DNA from: Daldinia sp. FL1419
Taxonomy: Eukaryota > Ascomycota > Sordariomycetes > Xylariales > Hypoxylaceae
Reading direction: 5' to 3'
DNA length: 64,000 bases
Assembly: GCA_025201765.1 (NCBI GenBank)
Contig: MU623350.1
Coordinates: 248,001-312,000 of the forward strand
This document shows positions 12,239 to 22,600 of the stretch, in pieces. A model generated the notes under the pieces. The model searched no databases. It was not told where the DNA came from and saw only the letters and a program-made list of their open reading frames with translations. The translations under genes were made by a program, and so were the position numbers. The first letter of the stretch is position 1; each line of letters begins with the position of its first letter.

Positions 12239-15200
12239 ATGACAGGCCCATCTGGAGCCGGTCCAGCTGCAGAAGCAGAAGCAGAAGCAGAAGCACCAGC
12301 ACCAGCACCAGCACCATCAATAGATGCTGTAGCAGGAATAGCAGCAGGGCCAGCTTCTTCACCATCACAAAATCATCTCCACGACCAACACTATATCACC
12401 CGGCCTCTTTCTTCCTCTCGCCAATCTCCCACACCGACGGCCTCCGCTTTTTCGGACCCAGGATTTCCTGATCCTGAGCAGCAACAACAAAATGCCGCCG
12501 ACCCGCCCCCCGATCTTTTGACATTTTCTGACGTTCCGACCGATTTGGTACATCTGGGGCCTCTCCCTACCGACTCCCCTAACAACATCAATAATAATAA
12601 TAATAGTTCTCCTACAATTAAGCCTAAACATCATCAAGCACGTAGACCGTCCCCTGGCTTGGCAGCCCGTCTCAAAGCTTTAGGTTTCGGTAATCAAAGA
12701 CAGACTTCATCTTCGCTATCATCACCATCCCATGAACACGTCGGTCGCTTGCCAGAAGATCAGCTGCGGCGACTTGATCAAAAGCATCAAGTCAATTCTA
12801 CCGACGTCGTCGTTGAACGACGCGGTCGTCCTTGGAAGGGTGCTGGTGCACCTCTTCAATTGTTAAGGTCTAAGTCTAGCCGCGACTCATTTCGAAGGAA
12901 GAGTACCAACGAGGAAGAAAGGCTCGACTCAATTGTTCAGGCCGAGCTCTCTCCCAAGCCTGAGCTTCTACCAGAAATAACAGAGGCGCCGCCGTTGGAA
13001 ATGGACACTAACAAATACCGATTGCCCGACCACACGAATGGAAATGGCACCAAAGCACAACTAGATACCCGGAGGGAACATATTGAACGAGACTCGCAGG
13101 TTCCCAAGTTAGAGATCGACGACGACGAATCCGAAACGCCGCCTCCGTTGCCTCCCAAAGATACCCCTCCAGGGGGTGCAACTCCCGCCGATTTAACACC
13201 TGACTTGCCTGCTTACTTTAACCCCCTCGGCCTCCAACGTGCAGGGTCCATATATACGATATCCCGCGCATCATTCGCCAACCAACTTGCCCAACTTACT
13301 GCACTCCAGCTGCCTGATGCCGAGTTACTGTCGAGCAAGGTCGCTGCCATCCCTACAGCCCAGGCGGCAGCGAAGGCCTTGCTAGGCGCTGCGGAGCAGA
13401 TCCGAAGTTGGATCGCGAAAGCCTCCGAAGTTATCGGAGGTCTAGACAGCGACGATGACGTCGAGTGGGCTGCAGCTGGGGGCAGAGAAGGGTATGAAGA
13501 GGTAGAAAATGCCATCACAAGATTCGAGGGACTTATCAACGTCTACGTGGGCGCGATCGAAGAGCTCCAAAACAGGCCAGATATCGTTAGCGTATCTGGT
13601 GAGGATCTACAAAAGGCGGTCGCGCAAATGGAGGCTATTATGAATGCATGGGCCAAGATCCGAACCACCCTGAATAATATCAAAACTCAAGTCGAGACAG
13701 CTATGGAGTGGGAAGAGCTGTGGAACATGGTCCTCGGCGATATCCAGAATGAAATGGACGAGCTAAGCCGACTCATATTTGAGATGGAAGAACGGCGCCA
13801 TAAATCAATGATGGCCGTTTCAAATGGGGATGGTATGGATATAGGCGACCTTGAAACCATCGTTGAGGAGACGCCGCCGGCCGTCATGCGCAACAACCGA
13901 TATAGCATGCCGTCGTTTCCGCTCAGTCCAAGCTCTCCGGGGACTCCCGCACTCACCCAAGATGACTCGAGCTTACTTGCATTGTTCGCGCGGATGCAGC
14001 CGCTAAGGGCATCCCTAGACTTCTTACCAATGCGACTCTCGGTATTCGAGGCTAGAGCTTCCGGAGCCTTTCCAACAGCTTGTGAAGAGCTGGAGATGAG
14101 GCGAGCAGGATTAGAAGCCAGCTATAAAAAGCTCGAGAAGGATGCCGAGTCCCTTAGAAAGGAACTCGGCGAGGATAAATGGGTACTCGTCTTCCGTGGT
14201 GCCGGTAGGCAGGCTCAGAAAATGATCGAGTCTGTAGACCGAAGCATGGGAAAGGTATACGAGGCTGTGGACCAGGGATTACATCACTCTAATCCTACGA
14301 CGATGAGCAAGAAGATTGAGAATTATGAGGCAAAGAAGATGCATTACGGACCAGCAATCGAGCGTGTGTTATCTATCATCGACAAGGGCGTCAAGGATAG
14401 ACTTACCGTGAACGGCGAAATTCTTCGGTTACATAATGAGTTGGAAGCTAAATGGGAAGAAGTAAGAGAATCTATGAGGAAGATGGGCGTCATGATAGAG
14501 GATATTCAATCCAGCAAGCATAACCAGCAGCTACGGGACTCTATCTCTAGTATGCTCTCAAACGATAGGTCGACTATTGCCAGCGGCAATGAGACCCCAG
14601 GGAGTTCGCCGCCATCGTCGGTTGTCATGTCCAACCTAGGTTTTGATCCAACCACTCCCCTAACACACCAGAAGAGGCGTACTACTACCAGTGGTGGAAG
14701 TAGTCTACCCCAGCCAGCTACAGCTCGTAGGAGTAGCTCAAGTTTAGCTCCTTCACAACGGCCAGCTAGGTCCCGGCTTTCCATGTTCCAACCAAGTACT
14801 ACCAGCCTAACGCCGCCTAGAAGCGGCAGCGTCACCCCTCTCAATCGTCCCTCGAAATCTAGTTCTAGTGTTGCCGACAACCGCCCACGATGGAATGCAT
14901 CCACGAATACCAATGATTCTGACGTAGGACATAACTTCAAGCCGCTCACTCTTACCATGCCTAGCCCATACGCCAGAACAACACCTGCTCCTGGACGCTC
15001 GTCATCCTCACTCGGGCAGTCTTCTGGGGGCTCGAAGCTTCCACTCCGCAGCTCATTAACCATGGCGACTTCTTCCTCGCCTGCACTCGAGGATACGCCT
15101 CCTAGAAAGAGCACTTCTCGGCTTTCCTTCCGCGACCGGATTAATGCTGCTGCCTCTGCAGGCCAATCCGTTCCGCCGTCGGCAGCCAAGTCCCGGTCAT

Positions 15201-15469
15201 CACAAGGCTCTTCTACGTTTGATAACCGAAGGGCTTCCCTTCAGCCGCCGAGACTAGACTTCGGAATAGGCGATTCTAGGAGGCCGGTTAGTTCCATGTC
15301 TACAAGCAACCGGCGTATAAGCTTGCTTCCTCAGCCAAAGTCGAAGATGGAAGATTCAACCGGCCGCCATAGCCCACAGGCTACCGCCGCGGCACGCGTG
15401 GCTATGAATAGGGGTAGCACCTTGACAGAGTCGAAGCCCAAGGATAATAAACCCCGTTGGCACTTTTAG
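12239..15469 (+). CDS. KAR9: Karyogamy / spindle-positioning protein Kar9
   Basis: Kar9 family proteins link the microtubule plus-end protein EB1/Bim1 to type V myosin on actin cables, orienting the spindle and, in yeast, aiding nuclear fusion. The gene is one intronless frame of 1076 aa. Residues 1-325 are low-complexity (an AEAEAEAEAPAPAPAP stretch near residue 11, then Ser/Pro/Asn-rich). The KAR9-family core begins near residue 325 with LPAYFNPLGLQRAGSIYT and continues as long helices to about 760 (AAAKALLGAAEQIRSW; WEELWNMVLGDIQNEMDEL). The tail (770-1076) is Ser/Thr/Pro- and Arg/Lys-rich, as in Kar9, and holds an SKLP motif (about residue 930) resembling the SxIP-type EB1-binding motif. 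The start ATG is the first in the frame; the repeat-encoded N-terminus makes the exact start less certain. Confidence 0.9.
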   Translation: MTGPSGAGPAAEAEAEAEAPAPAPAPSIDAVAGIAAGPASSPSQNHLHDQHYITRPLSSSRQSPTPTASAFSDPGFPDPEQQQQNAADPPPDLLTFSDVPTDLVHLGPLPTDSPNNINNNNNSSPTIKPKHHQARRPSPGLAARLKALGFGNQRQTSSSLSSPSHEHVGRLPEDQLRRLDQKHQVNSTDVVVERRGRPWKGAGAPLQLLRSKSSRDSFRRKSTNEEERLDSIVQAELSPKPELLPEITEAPPLEMDTNKYRLPDHTNGNGTKAQLDTRREHIERDSQVPKLEIDDDESETPPPLPPKDTPPGGATPADLTPDLPAYFNPLGLQRAGSIYTISRASFANQLAQLTALQLPDAELLSSKVAAIPTAQAAAKALLGAAEQIRSWIAKASEVIGGLDSDDDVEWAAAGGREGYEEVENAITRFEGLINVYVGAIEELQNRPDIVSVSGEDLQKAVAQMEAIMNAWAKIRTTLNNIKTQVETAMEWEELWNMVLGDIQNEMDELSRLIFEMEERRHKSMMAVSNGDGMDIGDLETIVEETPPAVMRNNRYSMPSFPLSPSSPGTPALTQDDSSLLALFARMQPLRASLDFLPMRLSVFEARASGAFPTACEELEMRRAGLEASYKKLEKDAESLRKELGEDKWVLVFRGAGRQAQKMIESVDRSMGKVYEAVDQGLHHSNPTTMSKKIENYEAKKMHYGPAIERVLSIIDKGVKDRLTVNGEILRLHNELEAKWEEVRESMRKMGVMIEDIQSSKHNQQLRDSISSMLSNDRSTIASGNETPGSSPPSSVVMSNLGFDPTTPLTHQKRRTTTSGGSSLPQPATARRSSSSLAPSQRPARSRLSMFQPSTTSLTPPRSGSVTPLNRPSKSSSSVADNRPRWNASTNTNDSDVGHNFKPLTLTMPSPYARTTPAPGRSSSSLGQSSGGSKLPLRSSLTMATSSSPALEDTPPRKSTSRLSFRDRINAAASAGQSVPPSAAKSRSSQGSSTFDNRRASLQPPRLDFGIGDSRRPVSSMSTSNRRISLLPQPKSKMEDSTGRHSPQATAAARVAMNRGSTLTESKPKDNKPRWHF

Positions 15470-17271
15470 GCCTGTTCTCTTGTTTAACGGTCTTGTGGAC
15501 TACCGCGAGCGCAACAATAGAGAAGACCAGGTCACTCCCTTGTGCTACATATCCCATCTATTGAAGTTTCACAAGACGGGCCTTGTCTCCTTATCTTCGA
15601 TTCTACTTCAATGATACGACGAAGGATTACGCTTTCCCCTTCAGTGTCACTGGTATTTAAGTTATACAATCGTTAATAGGTTAGCGGCCGGCACGAATCT
15701 CGTAGGCATGAGGCGATAACCAAGCTTTAGCTACTACGTTTCCCTTGGAGTTTGGATTATTCATTACATCCATATTCATCCCGCCGTATTTTGACGCGGA
15801 AACGAGGGCATACGCAACATGGCGAATGCGGAGGTGGGGCCAAGGCGTTCTCAGGGTATTTCTAGGTTTTTTTTTTATTTTTTTTTTTTTATTAATTGGG
15901 GTCGTCGTGGAAATGGGTCCCTTCATAGTGATACCTTTTATTTATGTCTCTTCTATTATATCCAACTTTCCATCTCTACTATAAGCATTTTCCCAGGGGG
16001 AGAGATGTCTTTGGCATATAATTGAAGGGGGCCCAAACAAGCGCTCTTGTGGTTCTAGAGGCTGAACAGATTGAGCATGCCGAGAGCGATATATGAGACA
16101 TTACGGGGTCTCCGCGAAAAGATAAGGAGAGGCGAAAGGGTAATATTCCTTCGTCCCCCCTCCCAACGAGGGGAATGGTGAGTTCTGTGACAGAAGCGAG
16201 CATTGAATTGTTGTACGATATATCTACTACTACTATTTACTGTACCTACGTAACCCATTCATTCATCGGTCGTCGTTTTTCCAAGACGTCCAGAGGCGTA
16301 CGGTATGGGATGGGATAGGCTAGGCTAAGGGGGCAGGCGTAGTCTATAAATTTGAGAAGTGGTATTAAGCCATGCCGTGGAGTTTTAAAGGACCGTGCTA
16401 GCTTTTCGACGGAGTTGTGATCTATAGGTACCTGCTATATTCCTTACGTGGCACGGTAGATGCGCCTATCGTTTGTGAAACCGGGCATCGACCAAAGTAC
16501 CTACCTAGACTTATACACCGAAAATATCAAGATACAGTCGACTCGGAATATCATGTCACTTTAACTGTTAGGTGTATAAAGGTACCTAGTTAAGTGAATG
16601 GCAAGCCGTAGGAGAGTTTGGCTCGTCAACCACAACTAAATTCACTCCCTACAAACCCGTGGATGTCAGGCGAGGATGTTGTACTACCCTGCTACACCTT
16701 GGGCAGACTCAGGCCCCCAATGATGTAACTTTCATTGGGAATTGTCTATTTCCTGGCGCCAGATATGCGGACGAGGTGTAGTTTTGTATAATTACCTACT
16801 TGGGGAGTGCGTTACTCTGGGAGATATATTCAACCTCTGTAGAGCTTCGTGGTGTCGTGGAATACGCTGCAGAGCGCTATAGGAGTAGCCTTATGGTTCT
16901 ACAAGCACAATCAGCCTCGTCCAACGTCGATCAAGATCAGGGCGGCCGCTAGTTACATGGGACCTGGAGAAGGGTCTACTGACTGGTCGGTATGGTTACA
17001 TCTGACCCGAGGGTATGTTGATATCTTGTTCATCGTCGGCCAGCCACGTACAGTCACGGCTGGTGTTAAGAAAGTGTGTGTCTTCTATTAGTGAATGTAA
17101 TCAGGTAGGCCTCATACGGTAGGTAGGTCCCTTATAAACACACGACTAGTTCTTGCAAGTTAATACAGACTCGCTCTTCTACTTTACCCAAAACTTTCCA
17201 ACCCCGAATAAACAAATAATAGATCACTATATTACCATAAAGACTATCGAGACTATACTTAATTAGAAATT
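15470..17271. other. Intergenic, KAR9 3' flank to metzincin promoter
   Basis: No supported gene. T-rich tracts near 15868-15890 follow KAR9. Frames at 15979-16258 and 16849-17091 have no motif, splice support or codon signature. Copies of GGTACCT occur near 16427 and 16581. Confidence 0.55.
17133..17138 (+). promoter_or_regulatory. Candidate TATA box of the metzincin gene
   Basis: TATAAA about 135 bp upstream of the proposed ATG at 17272, followed by a pyrimidine-rich stretch (CTCTTCTACTTTACCC) where transcription could begin. Position fits; no other evidence. Confidence 0.4.
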
Positions 17272-18810
17272 ATGACGTCTCGTAAGTAATTCTACTCTAA
17301 ACTATCTATTCGATCATTTCACTATTGCGCCTTTAGAATTCTTACCTAACTCAAGACCTGCTTGGTCTCTTGTCTCGTCCGTTTTTGCTATTTATGTTTG
17401 ATTTTTACCGTACCAAGTATCCAATTTACGTCTAAATCTAACCGATCAATCTTTAGTTATTAATAACGCCGGCTCTCTAGTTAATAGAGTCCCCAAGGCC
17501 TACCATGAAGACCAATCCTCCAAAGTTGCTACCATGGGCGAATGGGGTATTGACAACCCCGTCAACTTTTCGTCTATAAGTCGCCATGGGTGGCCCAATT
17601 GGGAGAGCGTGACCGTCGGGAATGAGTCGAATACTCTAGATGGAGGCAATGTCTGCACAGCGTGCGATGTGATAACAACGAGAGGAGATGGGTTACGCCT
17701 AGTAAGCCTCCAGTTCCCCCAATATCATCCCTTCGCTATATATATTTAATCACTCGTCTTGATTAATAGCTTCGCCATTTCGATCTTGGCTTGAGTCGGG
17801 GTGTCGTACGAGCTATCTCGAAATATATCACCCTGGACCACCTATTAACGACATACGACTCACTTGGCCACGATGTGCTTATTCTTAACCGCATAGTAGA
17901 GTGTAACAAGCTTTGCTATACTCTTCTATTGATACCTATCTTGCTTCTCTTTGTCAGTTGTACATGGGCCACGTTGAGAAGGTTGCTATCCAGATGGCGA
18001 GACCTTTCTCAACATCAGCCGGGCCCCCCTGCCCAGATATTCATTAACGTATCAAATGACCAGTACGCATACCGCTGGACACCGGGGGCCATACTCACAT
18101 GGAGCACTGACCGGGACAGCTTTCCTGATGATGATAAAGCTAGTCTTGCTCGTTATGGTCTCGAGAGGGCGGCCGCAAAATGGAACGAGGGCAAGATTGG
18201 TGTAACATTTAAGGAGGTCGAAGACGACCAGCCGGCCTTGATCCGCCTTACGTACAAGTTCTTTTCCCGCGAAAAGCCTACGCTTATGGCCGAAGCATTC
18301 TTTCCGGGCTCTCTGGGAGATCAACGACTATATGTGTACGAGCTATCTTTCCGGGTCGTGGGCTCTGACCTAAACAGCATGGCCGGCGTCCTTTGCCATG
18401 AGCTTGGACATATCCTCGGCCTTCGACACGAGTTCGCACAGGAGGCAGAAGCAGAAAGGCTTTACCCGTCGTATCTACTCGGCCAGCGAAATGGTTCCTC
18501 AATCATGAACTATTTCGAGAAGGTGTCCGACTACCGCATCCAAGAAGACGATTACCACCACGTAAGACGATTTTATACGGCCGATACCTATCAACTCCGC
18601 GAATTCGAGATCAGAAACCAAGACCCTAAAGCATCCGAGAAACGATGGGACCGCGTCGCCAGATACTTCGGAATGATGTCTCCTTTCCGGCTGATTACGA
18701 AACTCTTCGGTAAATGTACTAGAATCTTACGTATATTGGACAGACATTGGGTAAACGGAACTTGGTTATCGGTGGTTTTATGGCGTGTGGTGGTCGTAGT
18801 TATGAGATGA
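17272..18810 (+). CDS. Membrane-anchored metzincin-like zinc metalloprotease
   Basis: Predicted zinc-dependent endopeptidase. In the model, exon 1 is only 10 nt (17272-17281, donor GTAAGT), exon 2 is 17457-17701 (acceptor CTTTAG after CTAAC) and exon 3 is 17770-18810, giving 431 aa in frame. The catalytic signature HELGHILGLRH lies at about residues 295-305 (ligands H295, H299, H305; catalytic E296), followed by the Met-turn SIMNY with M331; both features define metzincins. A hydrophobic segment at about 133-150 (YTLLLIPILLLFVSC) looks like a signal anchor, placing the protease domain outside the cytosol. No classical signal peptide or clear propeptide Cys switch is seen. The first exon is uncertain: an in-frame ATG at 17534 in strong context (ACCATGG) is the alternative start. 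It converges with the RecQ gene. M10- or M12-like assignment is not resolved. Confidence 0.75.
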
Positions 18811-19643
18811 CTCTTTACTTTAACGAGGCCTGACGTTTGGCTTATCCCCCGGTGCATGGGTGAGGATAGAATGGTCTTAGGGCTGGGTTTCGAGGCCTCG
18901 GTGTCCGTCCTAACGGATGGCGCATATAAAATGACTCGGTGTTTTCTAGCTATTGATAGATATTACTAGATCAGTATGATATCTCTTATAATAAGATCCT
19001 CCACAATGCAATGTTTTGGATCCTAGGCTGTAGGCGCCTATCGCTCTGGGTATCTTAGAACGAGGCTACCTCCAACACCATACACCCTCTATTTTACTTT
19101 GAGGCTTTGAATCAACTCTACAGTCCTCGGGGGACACATGCTGGACAATGGTAGGGTCGGTATGTTATATCCTGCCTCCCCCCTTTCACTTTCGTGTCTT
19201 TTATCAACTTAAAACATATGGCATGTGTCGTACGCTAAGCAAAACACCACGCAATCGCAATCATAACCGCCCTGGGGGGTGTCCGGGGGTATCTTAACAA
19301 CTTAACGTATCTTGGTATCTATTTATCTACCGCCATGCCGAAAAACAAATCCGTAGACGTTCCAAAGTTCGTAAATCCATGCCAAAGCGAAACGGCGAGC
19401 AAGTCGCAGAATAACAGGAATGCACACACGCAAGCATCCCTAAGGTCGGCAGAAAAACATAGGCAGGTAACGTTAGAGAATCTCAAAATTATAAACGCCT
19501 TCAAGTACGCCGCCGGGTCCGGTTTCCCCTCGCCATGTCATGCGAATAAGCATAAAACGCGCACCTTGGTAATCTTTTATATACCGCGCTCCGTTCAAGC
19601 AGCAAGCCAATCAATCAGTCAATCAATCAAAACTCTCAACTCC
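18811..19643. other. Convergent intergenic region
   Basis: 3' flanks of the metzincin (plus) and RecQ (minus) genes. The open frame beginning at 19335 overlaps the RecQ 3' end on the opposite strand and shows no family motif; I treat it as non-coding. Confidence 0.6.
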
Positions 19644-22600
19644 TCAATACTCCATGAGTCCTATCCCGCTTTGGCTTACACCTTGAGGCTTCGCCTTGCT
19701 GCTACTACCGGCGCCTGTAGATTTTCCCGTTCGCTTCGATCCGCTAAAGGCGGTTGAGGACGCAGTCTTCCTACTGCTAGCGGTAGCTTTCTTCTTGACG
19801 CCGCTATATGGCTTGCTTGCCCTAATAGAGCCTCCCGATGACCGACGCTGGAATGACTTCTTGCCTCCGCGCCACGTGCTTCCTTTTGATGGCCGAGCTG
19901 TGGACGGCGTAGAGCGCGCACGGGATGTCGTGACTCCTCGCCTAGCAGGTTCGGCTGAATGGCTGAAGTAGGATGACACCGCACCCGGCTCATCGAAGCC
20001 TTCTTCTCCGTCGTCCTCGATATCGTCCATATCGTCGTCGCTCGAAACAAGGTCAACAACATCGCGAGAACCTGATGCGGTAGCAGCTTCTCGAGGACTC
20101 GTATGGCTCATGATCTCTTTGTATTGTTCATGATATTGCCGTATTAAGGGTAACAATTTACTACCATACCTATCCACCTTGTCGCTGTTGATGCCAGGAA
20201 TCAAACGCATCTTATCCAGTGAAATGGTCCACCTTATTGCCATTTCTCGGAGTTGCTGCTCGGTAAAAATAGGCGAGCGCAGGTTTTTCGAATTCCGTAA
20301 CTTTTCTTCTAGCTCTTTAGCCTCTACGAAGAAACTTTGAAGGATATCGTCATGAATTCCGGTCAGCTCAGCACTGTCCATACGCGCATCGTGAGATATT
20401 GGAGGCCCAAGCGTAATTTGTTGCGACCGGGTTTTAGATCGTGGAGGAGGCATTGATTCAAAGTCATCGTCGGAATCATCGGCAACTACAAACCCATCCT
20501 TAGCGTACCCATTGCTAAATTTAGATATGTCCTCGTCGCTATCTTCGTCTTCCGAGATCATTAAAGCCTTGCCTTTCCTCTTACGGTCCTTATCTTGAAC
20601 AGGCGATGACACGTTCGTAGATGGGACATAACTGGTGGCAGTCTGCTTCGTCGCGGCAGTAGCCGGTTGGCTAATTCGTGTCTGCCTCTTGGACGTGCCG
20701 CCCTGACTATCCTTGCCCTTAACTCGGGTAGTCAGGTAAAGCCGGCGTTGATTATTTAAGAACGCAGACGCTCCTGGTCCAACCTATGCGACTATTAGCG
20801 AAGTAAATAGCAAAATATCAAGTAGGCAATATTACCTTGAAATACTGAATGGCCATTCTAGACTTGTTGTTGAAGATATTCTCTTCCCTTAATGCATCGG
20901 CTGCAACAAGTCGGTCGACGATTCGATGTATTTCGTGTTTTGGCATCTGCTTAGCGATCCCACGATACTGTTCCGTTCCTGACCTATATTCCGATATTTT
21001 CTTTTTGCCCATCAAGAAATCCGTACATTGAATGATCGTGAGCTTTCCTTGGGATTTTATAATCGACAGTATCGCGATTGCGTACTCGCTAAGGTCCTTC
21101 TGCTCAAATGACTCTTGATTTAGACAGTTGTCACAGGTTTTGCCGCATTCCTTCTTATCAAAGGCTTCCCCAAAATAACGAAGAATTTCCACTCGTCGAC
21201 AGTCGCTCTGATTATCACAGAAGGCGGCCACAGTGTTTAGCATGTTCTTTTGCCTTTCCTTCTGCTCTTCGCTGCCGTCACCGTCCATTATCATCCGCCT
21301 GAGGGAGTAAACATCACCGTAATTGAAGTACAAGTAGCACTCGGAAGGTAACCCATCCCGGCCAGCACGGCCAGTCTCCTGGTAATACCCTTCGAGACTC
21401 TTGGGTATGGAGTGATGAATGACGAAGCGCACATCAGGTTTGTCAATCCCCATCCCAAACGCTATAGTCGCTACAACTACCTTGATTCGACCGGCTTGCC
21501 AATTTTTCTGGACATTTGTTTTCTCCTCAGCCTTGATACTCGCGTGATAATGGTGAGCGGCTATTCCATGGCCTCGCAATTTTTCTGCGATCTTTTCTGC
21601 CCCTTTACGGGAAAGAGTATAGACGATACCTGTCTTTCCACTGTATTTCGAGTTGATTAGTTCAGCGATACTTTCAACGCTGTCTTTTTCTTTCTTTAAC
21701 ACCTCGTAGTAGAGGTTAGGACGATTAAAGCTCTGCGAAAACTCCTGGCATGCCTCAATCCCTAGATTGTGCTTCACATCCAGGATGACGTTTTTCGTTG
21801 CGGTAGCAGTTAGGGCCATTAGAGGAACCCCAGGAAACATGTCTCTGAAGCTGCCGAGCTCTTTGTAGTCTGGCCGAAAATCGTGGCCCCATTGGCTTAC
21901 ACAGTGCGCTTCGTCAATTACAAGGCGCGCAAGCTTCTTATTTTCGTAAAGAGTGGATAGACCGTCTATAAAAGCTTTGCTTTTGTTGATCATCTCAGGA
22001 GTAACGTAAAGAAGTTGTATATGGTGCTCAGGGTGGCTTTCCTTCAAATAATCCATAATCTCATTACGTTCTGCCCGAGCTAGCTCACCACTAAATGCGG
22101 AAGCTTTGATGTTCAAGGCTTTGAGGTGATATACCTGGTCTTGCATCAGGCTGATGAGGGGAGACACAACAACCGTCACCCCATGTGTCTTTCCACTCGT
22201 GACCACCGCTGGCAGTTGATAACAGAGAGACTTACCGCCTCCTGTAGGCATTAGAATAAACGCATCTTTACCCGCTAGAGTAGCATCGATTGCTTCGAGC
22301 TGGTTATGCCTAAATCCGGACATCCTAAACCTATCCTTTAACGCTCTTCTCACGTCTTTGAACCACGGACGATTCTTGAGCTCACGTGAAACTTGCGCCG
22401 ACATGGATGGGTTCACGGTCTTCGCAATGGCCAGTTTTTGGGGCCGTACTCCCGCATTTCCAGACGTTTCCGAAAGGACGGAACGATGAGTCCTAGATGA
22501 TCTATTCTCCGAGGACGATTGCTGGAGCTCGAGCTCCTCCGCAAATTCGGCCATATCCACATCATCACTATAGTCGCTTTGATAGCCTTGCTTCTGGCTA

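Noticed and set aside
14506..15189. 227-codon frame antisense to the KAR9 tail
   Set aside because: Opposite a Ser/Pro/Arg-rich low-complexity region, where long antisense frames are common; no motif, and KAR9 reads through without interruption.
15745..16258. Hydrophobic short frames downstream of KAR9
   Set aside because: The hydrophobicity comes from T tracts (Phe runs); no start context, splice partner or family resemblance.
17880..17960. Possible third intron in the metzincin gene covering the hydrophobic segment
   Set aside because: The best donor/acceptor pairs (GTAGAG or GTGCTT with TTGTCAG) break the frame; only a weak GTGTAA donor keeps it, so the segment is kept as a membrane helix.
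19335..19757. 140-codon plus-strand frame between metzincin and RecQ
   Set aside because: It runs into the RecQ coding 3' end on the other strand and shows no recognised domain.
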